A stretch of DNA of 64,000 nt, from NCBI GenBank assembly GCA_025642075.2, contig JAODUO010000055.1, positions 128,501 to 192,500 on the forward strand. The letters are read 5' to 3'. Shown here piece after piece: positions 43,001 to 48,929 of this stretch; positions within the stretch are counted from its first letter, which is position 1; each line of letters opens with the position of its first letter. The translations under genes and the position numbers were made by a program. The notes beneath the pieces are model-generated. The model was not told where the DNA came from and searched no databases. It was given only the letters and a program-made list of their open reading frames with translations. Origin of the DNA: Ridgeia piscesae. Taxonomy: Eukaryota > Annelida > Polychaeta > Sabellida > Siboglinidae.

Positions 43001-46000
43001 ACCTTTTAGCTCCAGTGGGTTCTGTGAACAAACACGCCAACTGTTAACCTTTTAGTTGCAGTAGGTTCTGTGAACAAACACACCAACTGTTAACCCTTTA
43101 GCTCCAGTGGGTTCTGTGAACAAACACGCCAACTGTTAACCTTTAGCTCCAGTGGGTTCTGTGAACAAACACGCCAACTGTTAACCTTTAGCTCCAGTGG
43201 GTTCTGTGAACAAACACGCCAACTTTAACCCTTTAGCTCCAGTAGGTTCTGTGAACAAACAGCCAACTGTTAACCTTTTAGCTCCAGTGGTTCTGTGAAC
43301 AAACACGCCAACTGTTAACCTTTAGCTCCAGTGGGTTCTGTGAACAAACACGCCAACTGTTAACCTTTAGCTCCAGTGGGTTCTGTGAACAAACACGCCA
43401 ACTGTTAACCCTTTAGCTCCAGTGGGTTCTGTGAACAAACACGCCAACTGTTAACCCTTTAGCTCCAGTGGGTTCTGTGAACAAACACGCCAACTGTTAC
43501 CCTTTAGCTCCAGTGGGTTCTGTGAACAAACACGCCAACTGTTAACCTTTAGCTCCAGTGGGTTCTGTGAACAAACACGCCAACTGTTAACCTTTAGCTC
43601 CAGTGGGTTCTGTGAACAAACACGCCAACTGTTAACCTTTTAGCTCCAGTAGGTTCTGTGAACAAACACGCCAACTGTTAACCCTTTAGCTCCAGTGGTT
43701 CTGTGAACAAACACGCCAACTGTTAACCTTTAGCTCCAGTAGGTTCTGTGAACAAACACGCCAACTGTTAACCTTTTAGCTCCAGTGGTTCTGTGAACAA
43801 ACACGCCAACTGTTAACCTTTTAGCTCCAGTAGGTTCTGTGAACAAACACGCCAACTGTTAACCTTTAGCTCCAGTGGGTTCTGTGAACAAACACGCCAA
43901 CTGTTAACCTTTTAGCTCCAGTGGGTTCTGTGAACAAACACGCCAACTGTTAACCCTTTAGCTCCAGTGGGTTCTGTGAACAAACACGCCAACTGTTAAC
44001 CCTTTAGCTCCAGTGGGTTCTGTGAACAAACACGCCAACTGTTAACCCTTTAGCTCCAGTGGGTTCTGTGAACAAACACGCCAACTGTTAACCTTAGCTC
44101 CAGTAGGTTCTGTGAACAAACACGCCAACTGTTAACCTTTAGCTCCAGTGGGTTCTGTGAACAAACACGCCAACTGTTAACCTTTTAGCTCCAGTGGGTT
44201 CTGTGAACAAACACGCCAACTGTTAACCCTTTAGCTCCAGTGGGTTCTGTGAACAAACATGCCAACTGTTAACCTTTTAGCTCCAGTGGGTTCTGTGAAC
44301 AAACACGCCAACTGTTAACCCTTTAGCTCCAGTAGGTTCTGTGAACAAACACGCCAACTGTTAACCTTTAGCTCCAGTAGGTTCTGTGAACAAACACGCC
44401 AACTGTTAACCTTTTAGCTCCAGTGGGTTCTGTGAACAAACACGCCAACTGTTAACCTTTTAGCTCCAGTGGGTTCTGTGAACAAACACGCCAACTGTTA
44501 ACCTTTTAGCTCCAGTGGGTTCTGTGAACAAACACGCCAACTGTTAACCTTTTAGCTCCAGTAGGTTCTGTGAACAAACACGCCAACTGTTAACCTTTTA
44601 GCTCCAGTGGGTTCTGTGAACAAACACGCCAACTGTTAACCTTTAGCTCCAGTGGGTTCTGTGAACAAACACGCCAACTGTTAACCCTTTAGCTCCAGTA
44701 GGTTCTGTGAACAAACACGCCAACTGTTAACCTTTAGCTCCAGTAGGTTATGTGAACAAACACGCCAACTGTTAACCCTTTAGCTCCAGTAGGTTCTGTG
44801 AACAAACACGCCAACTGTTAACCCTTTAGCTCCAGTGGGTTCTGTGAACAAACACGCCAACTGTTAACCCTTTAGCTCCAGTGGGTTCTGTGAACAAACA
44901 CACCAACTGTTAACCTTTTAGCTCCAGTAGGTTATGTGAACAAACACGCCAACTGTTAGCCCTTTAGCTCCAGTAGGTTCTGTGAACAAACACGCAACTG
45001 TTAACCTTTTAGCTCCAGTAGGTTCTGTGAACAAACACGCCAACTGTTAACCTTTTAGCTCCAGTAGGTTCTGTGACCAAACACGCCAACTGTTAACCTT
45101 TTAGCTCCAGTAGGTTCTGTGAACAAACACGCCAACTGTTAACCTTTTAGCTCCAGTAGGTTCTGTGAACAAACACGCCAACTGTTAACATTTTAGCTCC
45201 AGTGGGTTCTGTAAACAAACACGCCAACTGTTAACCTTTTAGTTCCAGTGGGTTCTGTGAACAAACACGCCAACTGTTAACCCTTTAGCTCCAGTGGGTT
45301 CTGTGAACAAACACGCCAACTGTTAGCCCTTTAGCTCCAGTGGGTTCTGTGAACAAACACGCCAACTGTTAACATCCAGAAAGTTTCGTGGACAAACGGT
45401 TCAATTGTTAACCCTTTAGACATTGAAGCCGACAGACCACAGCATTATCTCGAGACCCATCTACATGTCATCTACACAGGTAGTCTGATTTTGATCAGTA
45501 AAAATGTGTCACTAAATTAAAATGCAAAAATCTGAGAAACAAAAAATTGGACATTGTGTCTATGCACTACTCGGCAGAGAATTTTATTATTTCAAACAAG
45601 TTAAATAGTAATGGCACCTTGAGCATTCGCAGCTTGGTGGAGACTTTGCAGCGCGGGAATCCAAACTTCTCCAACTCCCACGCATCTACTTGAGAGTAGG
45701 TATAGCAGAACTACAACATGACACAGGGCAATGCATGTCACATCATCAAATATGACTTACACATGCTTACAATTGATTCAAAATGACACAGGGCACTGCA
45801 TGTCACAGCAACAAACAGGACTGACACATGCATACAATTGATACAACATGACACAGGGCAATGCATGTCACATCATCAAATATGACTTACACATGCTTAC
45901 AATTGATTCAAAATGACACAGGGCACTGCATGTCACATCATCAAATATGACTGACACATGCTTACAATTGATTCAAAATGACACAGGGCACTGCATGTCA

Positions 46001-47865
46001 CATCATCAAATATGACTGACACATGCTTACAATTGATTCAAAATGACACAGGGCGCTGCATGTCACATCATCAAATATGACTGACACATGCTTACAATTG
46101 ATTCAAAATGACACAGGGCGCTGCATGTCACAGCAACAAATATGACTGACACATGCTTACAATTGATTCACTGAGAGTACCATGTAATAATGTACACAGG
46201 GAGGAGAGACTTACAGCAATGAGACTGCCATGTAATAAGGTATACAGGGAGGAGAGACTTACAGCAATGAGACTGCCGGGTAATAATGTACACGGGGAGG
46301 AGAGACTTACAGCAATGAGACTGCCATGTAATAATGTACACGGGGAGGAGAGACTTACAGCAATGAGACTGCCGTGTAATAAGGTATACAGGGAGGAGAG
46401 ACTTACAGCAAAGAGAGTACCATTTAATAATGTATACGGGGAGGAGACTTACAGCAATGAGAGTACCATTTGATAATGTATACGGGGAGGAGACTTACAG
46501 CAATGAGAGTACCATTTAATAATGTATACGGGGAGGAGACTTACAGAAATGAGAGTACCATTTAATAATGTACACGGGGAGGAGAGACTTACAGCAATGA
46601 GAGTACCATTTAATAATGTATACGGGGAGGAGACTTACAGCAATGAGAGTACCATTTAATAATGTATACGGGGAGGAGACTTACAGCAATGAGAGTACCA
46701 TTTAATAATGTTCACGGGGAGGAGACTTACAGCAATGAGAGTACCATTTAATAATGTACACAGGGAGGAGACTTACAGCAATGAGAGTACGCTCCCATTT
46801 CTCTGTCTTCACTGTTCTCTTCCACTTACGTAGCAGCACCAGGAGAACATCCCTCAGTCGGTCTGGCACTGCACAAACATGACACATCACTGAGACCAAC
46901 TAGACACTGTCCAGCTACCTTCAGAAATCAGAACCTTTGGTGCACTGTTCTACGGAGCAATCCTACCATCAGTATTGACCCAACATGGGATCAAATACAT
47001 TTGTATTTGAAAGTATTTAAATACCTATTTTAAGTATTTGTAATTGACCTTTAGGAATTAAAAGTATTTGCATTTAAATACTTTCCCAAAAGTATTTGGT
47101 ATTTTCAAATACATTGTCAGTATCAATATTTATGTTTCACGATCACATGTAATGCCTGCCAAACTGGTTACCTTCACTGCAAACTACCTTGATGTGTCAC
47201 CTCAACGTACACTATAGTTGACTTGTCAGCCATGGTCCATGGATATGTCAACAAAGTTTTGAGTTGGGGTCTCCCAAATCACCAGACATAATTGTAGCAA
47301 TTCTACCCAGTATAATCTACGAGTACCTTGAGAATTACGAAAAGAACAAGCTCAAAGAGAAACATTAGTACTGGCCGAAGCCACACATCGGTCACATAAA
47401 CCAGCGTCAGAGAAACAACAAGTGAACACGAACGCCGTGGTCGTGAATGGTGATAGAGAGACAAGACACTGTCACTGTGACACGGACGTTAAGTTCTTAT
47501 CGATAAAATATCAAGTGTTATGCCCACAACTGTACATTTAAACACGTGTACCTGCATACATATACATACAAGAAGGACATACCACTACCCTGTACGATTA
47601 AGAGTATAACAATAATTTGGACAGCAGCGAAAAAGTCGGTAAATTGTTGACCGATTCTTTGTTGACATTTTCTCAAACGAAATTCGCGCCAAGAATATGC
47701 AAAACAGAAAACGATTTCAACGTTACCAAAACGTGCTTCCTCGAGATATCTTTGCAGGGCATCGAATGATACGTCGGGTAAGTTTAATAAACTACCATGT
47801 CTGTCAATAAACGAGCAAACAATGGCAAAATTAGGATCGGAGTGCACGGCAGAAACTTCCGCCAT
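9302..47865 (-). CDS. RSF1: RSF1-like chromatin remodeling subunit, 17-exon gene model
   Basis: Join of exons (5' to 3' on minus): 47727-47865, 46777-46868, 45618-45710, 40230-40358, 39366-39442, 38843-38964, 35147-36448, 33745-34307, 32783-33056, 20228-20295, 18963-19067, 15439-15518, 14990-15038, 13899-14241, 11835-12144, 10523-10695, 9302-10095. The total is 4713 nt, about 1570 residues; human RSF1 has 1441. Every junction keeps codon phase. Domain order matches RSF1: N-terminal WHIM-like region (residues 1-217), long acidic/lysine-rich middle (218-930), C4HC3 PHD finger (about 944-986), a conserved FEEYDEL block, two GKDI motifs, serine/aspartate-rich tail, and a C-terminal [10 protein letters not shown] like the human DLVDYV end. 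In vertebrates RSF1 is the nuclear histone-binding partner of SNF2H/SMARCA5 in the RSF nucleosome-spacing complex. Introns hold large tandem arrays. The family call is firm; exact splice sites are inferred without RNA data. Confidence 0.93.
10096..10522 (-). other. RSF1 intron 16
   Basis: 427 bp with no array and no recognised element. Confidence 0.7.
10523..10695 (-). CDS. RSF1: RSF1 exon 16
   Basis: Encodes [20 protein letters not shown], then [15 protein letters not shown] and [14 protein letters not shown]. Acceptor GATGTCACAG/T completes GA+T across the junction; donor GATTTCG/GTAAGA, phase 1. It corresponds to the low-conservation arginine/aspartate region of vertebrate RSF1. Confidence 0.85.
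10947..11255. mobile_element. PIF/Harbinger-like MITE
   Basis: 309 bp in RSF1 intron 15. Terminal inverted repeats of about 39 bp begin GGCTGACTTCGGTTGAGC (left) and GGCCTACTTCGATTGAGC (right, inverted) and end CTCGCGTAAC. Flanked on both sides by TTA, the target duplication typical of PIF/Harbinger elements. No coding capacity. Confidence 0.8.
11266..11447. repeat. 19-bp tandem array
   Basis: Unit CTCTATCTAGTAGTGTCTA, about 9 copies, in RSF1 intron 15 next to the MITE. No resemblance to the neighbouring splice sites. Confidence 0.9.
11448..11834 (-). other. RSF1 intron 15, donor-proximal part
   Basis: Loosely repetitive phrases (ACTACTTACT, CTTGGACTAC) but no clear array or element. Confidence 0.5.
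11835..12144 (-). CDS. RSF1: RSF1 exon 15, GKDI repeats
   Basis: Encodes [10 protein letters not shown], later GRGKDIEND and [10 protein letters not shown], then [20 protein letters not shown]. Human RSF1 has GKDISTI twice at this place. Donor CACAGA/GTAAGT, phase 2. Two phase-compatible acceptors exist: TCAACAG at 12145, or TTATTTAG giving a start at 12162 and six more residues. Confidence 0.87.
12163..12649 (-). other. RSF1 intron 14, acceptor-proximal part
   Basis: Unique sequence between the 21-bp array and exon 15, nothing recognised. Confidence 0.6.
12650..13907 (-). repeat. 21-bp array seeded by the exon 14 donor
   Basis: About 59 units. On the minus strand each has the form GTCACGTAAGTCAACCACT, that is, a 5' splice site. 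The real exon 14 donor (GAGTCAC/GTAAGTCA at 13899/13898) is the first unit and shares 9 exonic bases (13899-13907). Many copies keep GTAAGT; variants include ATGTAAGT. Heptad-like frames such as STTVSRK arise because 21 is a multiple of 3. Confidence 0.95.
13899..14241 (-). CDS. RSF1: RSF1 exon 14
   Basis: Encodes [20 protein letters not shown], an arginine/glutamate-rich stretch, an acidic stretch, and the conserved [20 protein letters not shown] (human ISYRFDEFDEAIDEAIEDDI). Acceptor GTTATCCAG/GAC, donor GAGTCAC/GTAAGT, phase 1. The donor region seeds the 21-bp array at 12650-13907. Confidence 0.93.
14250..14560 (-). repeat. 20-22-bp array abutting the exon 14 acceptor
   Basis: About 14 units such as GGGGTCAACCATTGTCACTC. 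The first unit merges with the sequence directly before the exon 14 acceptor (GGGGTCAAATATTGTCACTC at about 14260). The splice AG itself is not copied. Confidence 0.85.
14561..14989 (-). other. RSF1 intron 13, array-free part
   Basis: AT-rich, no element recognised. Confidence 0.6.
14990..15038 (-). CDS. RSF1: RSF1 exon 13 (49-nt micro-exon)
   Basis: Encodes [17 protein letters not shown]; human has RKERLVYVGISIENIIP. Acceptor GTTTCTAG/G, donor TTAACC/GTAAGT, phase 0. Confidence 0.93.
15039..15438 (-). other. RSF1 intron 12
   Basis: 400 bp, AT-rich, no array, no element recognised. Confidence 0.7.
15439..15518 (-). CDS. RSF1: RSF1 exon 12
   Basis: Encodes [20 protein letters not shown] and NDRLVK, matching human LLCEKLEEQLQDLDVALKKKER, a predicted helix after the PHD finger. 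Acceptor GATGTTGTAG/ACC, donor GTGAAGAG/GTTTGA, phase 2. Confidence 0.92.
15540..18105 (-). repeat. 23/24-bp array in RSF1 intron 11
   Basis: About 107 units of GTGTAGCCACAGGGGGCAGG plus TCTT; a 23-bp variant lacks one G. It starts 20 bp from the exon 12 acceptor. On the minus strand each unit has a C-rich pyrimidine tract and AAG/ACCTGCCCCCTG, loosely like the real TAG/ACCATCCTCCTG, but origin from the splice site is only possible here. The reading frames (ATQDLPPV) are artefacts. Confidence 0.95.
18106..18788 (-). other. RSF1 intron 11, middle part
   Basis: Purine-rich at the array edge then unique sequence; nothing recognised. Confidence 0.6.
18789..18849. repeat. 12-bp tandem repeat
   Basis: Five copies of GTGTGACAGAAG in RSF1 intron 11, about 110 bp from the exon 11 donor. 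Confidence 0.85.
18963..19067 (-). CDS. RSF1: RSF1 exon 11, PHD finger core
   Basis: 35 codons beginning [19 protein letters not shown] and ending [13 protein letters not shown]. With exon 10 it completes the Cys4-His-Cys3 zinc ligands (CTRC, CDQC, HTAC, CPKC). It is almost identical to human RSF1 ([19 protein letters not shown]). Acceptor GTGTTGACAG/ATAC, donor GAACAG/GTGAGT. The acceptor plus the first 34 exonic bases are unit one of the adjacent 42-bp array. Confidence 0.96.
19026..19632 (-). repeat. 42-bp array seeded by the PHD exon acceptor
   Basis: About 14 units. The first unit (about 19039-19080) is the real exon 11 acceptor plus the first 34 bases of coding sequence. Later units read, on the minus strand, GTTGACAAGTACTGCTGCAC then GACCTGTGTGATGTAGGCTT, against GTTGACAGATACTGCTGTGT and GACCAGTGTGACGTAGGCTA in the exon. 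The units nearest the exon are shorter and more diverged; distal ones are homogeneous. Confidence 0.93.
19862..20118. repeat. About 30-bp degenerate array in RSF1 intron 10
   Basis: About 8 imperfect copies of GACTTGGAGTACATTCCATT followed by an ATAAGAGA-like linker. No resemblance to the flanking splice sites. Confidence 0.8.
20228..20295 (-). CDS. RSF1: RSF1 exon 10, first zinc knuckle of PHD
   Basis: Encodes [19 protein letters not shown]; human has EPCKKCGLPNHPEL. It supplies the first C-x2-C pair of the PHD finger. Acceptor GTTTCTAG/AG, donor GAACTG/GTTAGT, phase 0. The upstream intron is about 12.5 kb, almost all of it a 28-bp repeat. Confidence 0.93.
20302..32362 (-). repeat. 12-kb, 28-bp array in RSF1 intron 9
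   Basis: About 430 units of ACACAGGCACTGAACACACA plus AACACACA, with variants (GCAGAGG for ACACAGG, short units, extra CACA). On the minus strand the unit is a G/T tract followed by GTGTTCAG/TGCC. The real exon 10 acceptor (GTGTGTGTTTCTAG at 20296) directly continues the array. Because 28 is not a multiple of 3 and the unit lacks stop codons on the minus strand, all three frames stay open for more than 4000 codons. Confidence 0.98.
32383..32755 (-). repeat. 42-bp array near the exon 9 donor
   Basis: About 9 highly uniform units (AAACTGACTGATACACGAAC, AAACACATCAACAGATACAC, AT). On the minus strand each unit has ATCAGTCAGTTTATGTGTAT, resembling the donor region AAGGTCAGTCACATGG; derivation from the donor is possible but unproven. 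Confidence 0.93.
32783..33056 (-). CDS. RSF1: RSF1 exon 9, acidic linker before PHD
   Basis: Begins [20 protein letters not shown], then runs of D and E ([11 protein letters not shown]) and [14 protein letters not shown], like the SEEEEEKESEE stretch before the PHD finger in human RSF1. Acceptor TGTTTCCCAG/AAG, donor CTCAAAG/GTCAGT, phase 1. Confidence 0.9.
33057..33744 (-). other. RSF1 intron 8
   Basis: AT-rich, about 690 bp, array-free. Needs a GC donor at 33744-33743 on the minus strand. Confidence 0.7.
33745..34307 (-). CDS. RSF1: RSF1 exon 8
   Basis: 187 codons of disordered, charged sequence with basic clusters ([22 protein letters not shown]) and [14 protein letters not shown], similar to human RRSPRISRPTAKV at the start of the region reported to bind ubiquitinated H2A. 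Acceptor AATGTTTCAG/AT. The only phase-compatible donor is AAG/GCAAGG, giving a GC-AG intron. Confidence 0.85.
34565..34790. repeat. 20-23-bp array in RSF1 intron 7
   Basis: About 10 units of ACATGTCACAGATCACATGC. It lies some 260 bp from the exon 8 acceptor with no resemblance to it. Confidence 0.9.
34800..35146 (-). other. RSF1 intron 7, donor-proximal part
   Basis: AT-rich, no recognised element. Confidence 0.6.
35147..36448 (-). CDS. RSF1: RSF1 exon 7, long charged region
   Basis: 1302 nt, no stop, about 434 residues of low complexity rich in K, E, D and S (for example [12 protein letters not shown] near the start, [13 protein letters not shown] at the end). It corresponds to the poorly conserved, SUMO-site-like VKEE-rich middle of vertebrate RSF1. 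It holds a short coding repeat of DVKR (four copies). Acceptor CTGTCAACAG/GC, donor CAGCTAG/GTTTGT, phase 1. The long reading frame on the opposite strand here is a compositional shadow. Confidence 0.87.
36500..38533 (-). repeat. 45/46-bp array in RSF1 intron 6
   Basis: About 44 units of GATAAATCACCTGTCACACA, AGACATTGGTCACTTTACAG, ACATGT; a variant lacks one base (GTGTAAATCAC). On the minus strand each carries TGTGTGACAG/GTGATTT, a sequence with both 3'- and 5'-splice-like character. It starts about 50 bp from the exon 7 acceptor. Confidence 0.96.
38534..38842 (-). other. RSF1 intron 6, donor-proximal part
   Basis: About 310 bp, AT-rich, nothing recognised. Confidence 0.6.
38843..38964 (-). 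CDS. RSF1: RSF1 exon 6
   Basis: Encodes [16 protein letters not shown] and a serine/glycine-rich tail ending SSDTE. It aligns with human RNRNELAETLALLKAQ and closes the conserved N-terminal region. Acceptor TTCTCAG/C, donor ACGGAAG/GTATGT, phase 1. Confidence 0.88.
39100..39374 (-). repeat. 20-bp array seeded by the exon 5 donor
   Basis: About 14 units. On the minus strand each reads GGTTGTCAGGTAGGACACAT. The real donor (GGTTGTCAG/GTAGGACACA at 39366/39365) is the first unit and shares 9 exonic bases. Many copies keep CAG/GTAG. A short (GT)n tract lies at 39068-39089. Confidence 0.94.
39366..39442 (-). CDS. RSF1: RSF1 exon 5 (77-nt micro-exon)
   Basis: Found by filling the gap in the homology. 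It encodes [15 protein letters not shown] then TWQRVV, matching human DQDHNVRMYIEEQDD and WKCIVR. The acceptor follows GGTTTGTAG; the donor GTTGTCAG/GTAGGA gives phase 2, which exon 6 completes as AG+C. The donor seeds the 20-bp array at 39100-39374. Confidence 0.9.
39443..40229 (-). other. RSF1 intron 4
   Basis: About 790 bp; three copies of AAATTTGACACATCATCAT at 39660-39710, otherwise nothing recognised. Confidence 0.6.
40230..40358 (-). CDS. RSF1: RSF1 exon 4
   Basis: 43 codons, phase 0 on both sides. Begins [20 protein letters not shown] and carries the hallmark [11 protein letters not shown] (human IGRDKDGLMYW), part of the WHIM/D-TOX-like region. The acceptor TTTGTTCACAG/AACCTCC is the first unit of the 46-bp array at 40345-45372. 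The donor is CTCTTG/GTGAGT. Confidence 0.93.
40345..45372 (-). repeat. 46-bp array seeded by the exon 4 acceptor
   Basis: About 109 units. On the minus strand each reads GGCGTGTTTGTTCACAG/AACCTACTGGAGCT, matching the real exon 4 acceptor and first 14 coding bases (GGCGTGTTTGTTCACAG/AACCTCCTGGAGCT, acceptor at 40359). The real junction is the first unit. Variants: 45-bp units, TTAACC/TTAGCC, GGTTCT/GGTTAT. Higher-order similarity is visible (blocks near 40600-41000 recur near 42720-43100). Confidence 0.97.
45373..45617 (-). other. RSF1 intron 3, donor-proximal part
   Basis: About 245 bp of unique sequence between the 46-bp array and exon 3. Confidence 0.6.
45618..45710 (-). CDS. RSF1: RSF1 exon 3
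   Basis: 31 codons, phase 0 on both sides. Contains [19 protein letters not shown], which aligns with human WAWEMEKKGYLEMSVECKL. The acceptor follows CATGTTGTAG; the donor CTCAAG/GTGCCA is weak beyond the GT. Confidence 0.9.
45711..46168 (-). repeat. 65-bp array abutting the exon 3 acceptor
   Basis: About 7 units containing ATGACACAGGGCACTGCATG, TCACATCATCAAATATGACT and ACAATTGATTCAAA. The first starts in the polypyrimidine region of the exon 3 acceptor (minus strand GTCATGTTGTAG). The second retains CATGTTGTAT; later ones have CATTTTGAAT. Confidence 0.92.
46169..46790 (-). repeat. 45/48-bp array seeded by the exon 2 donor
   Basis: About 14 units. On the minus strand each includes TACTCTCATTGCT/GTAAGTCTCC, the last 13-14 coding bases of exon 2 and its donor (junction 46777/46776). 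Length variants come from GGAG and GGAGAG. This array and the 65-bp array together fill the whole intron. Confidence 0.95.
46777..46868 (-). CDS. RSF1: RSF1 exon 2
   Basis: Encodes [15 protein letters not shown] and [10 protein letters not shown], matching the human block VPKELVELHLKLMRK with DRWEKYL. The acceptor follows TTTGTGCAG; the donor is CATTGCT/GTAAGT, phase 0. The donor and 14 exonic bases also form the first unit of the array at 46170-46790. Confidence 0.93.
46985..47118. repeat. TATTTG-rich palindromic repeat
   Basis: Sequence rich in ATTTGTATTTGAAAGTATTT and its inverse (AAATACTTTCCCAAAAGTAT), resembling a MITE end pair in RSF1 intron 1. Boundaries unclear. Confidence 0.45.
47119..47726 (-). 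other. RSF1 intron 1, donor-proximal part
   Basis: Unique sequence, nothing recognised. Confidence 0.5.
47727..47865 (-). CDS. RSF1: RSF1 exon 1 (start codon)
   Basis: The ATG is at 47865-47863. The peptide begins [20 protein letters not shown], and the block PNFAIVCSF is nearly identical to the N-terminus of vertebrate RSF1 (PNFAVVCSF). It ends in EEARF with a donor TTTTG/GTAACG, phase 1. This is the first ATG in the frame and no better upstream start was seen. Confidence 0.93.
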
Positions 47866-47868
47866 TTT
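47855..47868 (-). promoter_or_regulatory. YY1-like / ETS-like element over the RSF1 start codon
   Basis: The minus strand reads AAAATGGCGGAAGT with the ATG being the initiator codon. AANATGGCGG is the YY1 core and GCGGAAGT resembles an ETS site. In animals both often sit just downstream of transcription starts, so the 5' UTR may be short. This is inference from motif match only. Confidence 0.4.
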
Positions 47869-48493
47869 GAGAAAGCCTAATCCAACCGAGTTAGTTATTA
47901 AGTTTAGTTTCGTATTCGTGTAAAAAGCATTTTGTGTATTTATGTGTAATATGTTTATTTATATCCTCATCTTAAAAGCTAACTATAATATTTACTGCTA
48001 GATTACAGACTAATTAATAACATCGGTTGCTAAATTTGCACAAATGCCAAATGCATTTACCATATAACTCAAAGTATCCGCTAGATGTCACCATTGATGG
48101 TGTTCTTTTCTAAGTGACATGTACTGTCCCTGGCTGTCATATTATAGCCACAGGGAGCAAGACCACATTACAGAGTTAGATCATTAACATTCACCGTAGA
48201 CTAGTGTGTTATAGTTGTAATCATATCTGTGGACCACATTTTAATTTCCTTCGTTTCCTAAAAACAATTGAGGAAATCTGTTATTGACAATTCCACTCTG
48301 TTATCATTGACAGTAAGTCAGTCTCAGGAGGGATAAGTGTGCTGAGGAAAATTTTAAAACTGTTAATACTTCAGTTTCCCACAAACCACAGTCAAGACAA
48401 GATTTTCAGTGTAACCAAGTGTCACGTACTATCAGTCACAATTAATTAAAGAAGCGCATCTTTAAATGCAAACATCAATACAGGCTACCAATG
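47869..48493. other. RSF1 upstream flank, probable promoter region
   Basis: About 620 bp before the MITE. No TATA-like element in a convincing place and no other gene recognised. Confidence 0.4.
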
Positions 48494-48741
48494 CCCAGAT
48501 AGCATGCAAACGTTACATTAACGTTTGCATTTGGTTAGAACCGTTTGATTTTGGTTACCGTTAAATTTCTAACGTTCCCGAAACGTTAGTTTTCGGTTGT
48601 TTTTGTTTGGTTAGAAAGTAAACGTAGATCTACGTTAAATAAACGAGCAAAATAACGCAAAAAAGTTCACATGTAAACGTTAAACCAACGTTTCTGCAAA
48701 CGTTAAATGAATGTTAGATTAACGTTTCCATGCTATCTGGG
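48494..48741. mobile_element. MITE with CCCAGATAGCATG termini
   Basis: 248 bp with inverted ends of about 22 bp (CCCAGATAGCATGCAAACGT left; CCCAGATAGCATGGAAACGT right, inverted) and many internal AACGTT/GTTAG motifs. No clear target duplication and no coding capacity. Confidence 0.75.
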
Positions 48742-48809
48742 TGCCAATTAAAATTAAGGCAAACCGACCAAATGGTTTCACACAAAGAAACCTTAAAAGG
48801 TGCTCCCCC

Positions 48810-48925
48810 CCTACAGGTCTGCCCTGTGTTGGAGTATGCCAATGTTGTATGGGATCCCATCAGCACCACCTCATAAACTCCAACGAAGCAGTCTAGCACT
48901 GCTTGTGCTGCGAGGAGAATCTACC
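48810..48925 (+). pseudogene. Non-LTR reverse transcriptase C-terminal remnant
   Basis: One frame reads CPVLEYANVVWDPIST before a stop, matching the LEYAxxVWxP motif near the end of many non-LTR RTs. A shifted frame continues HKLQRSSLALLVLRG, like the IxKLExVQRRAARF block. It runs straight into the 50-bp array. Confidence 0.65.
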
Positions 48926-48929
48926 ATTC

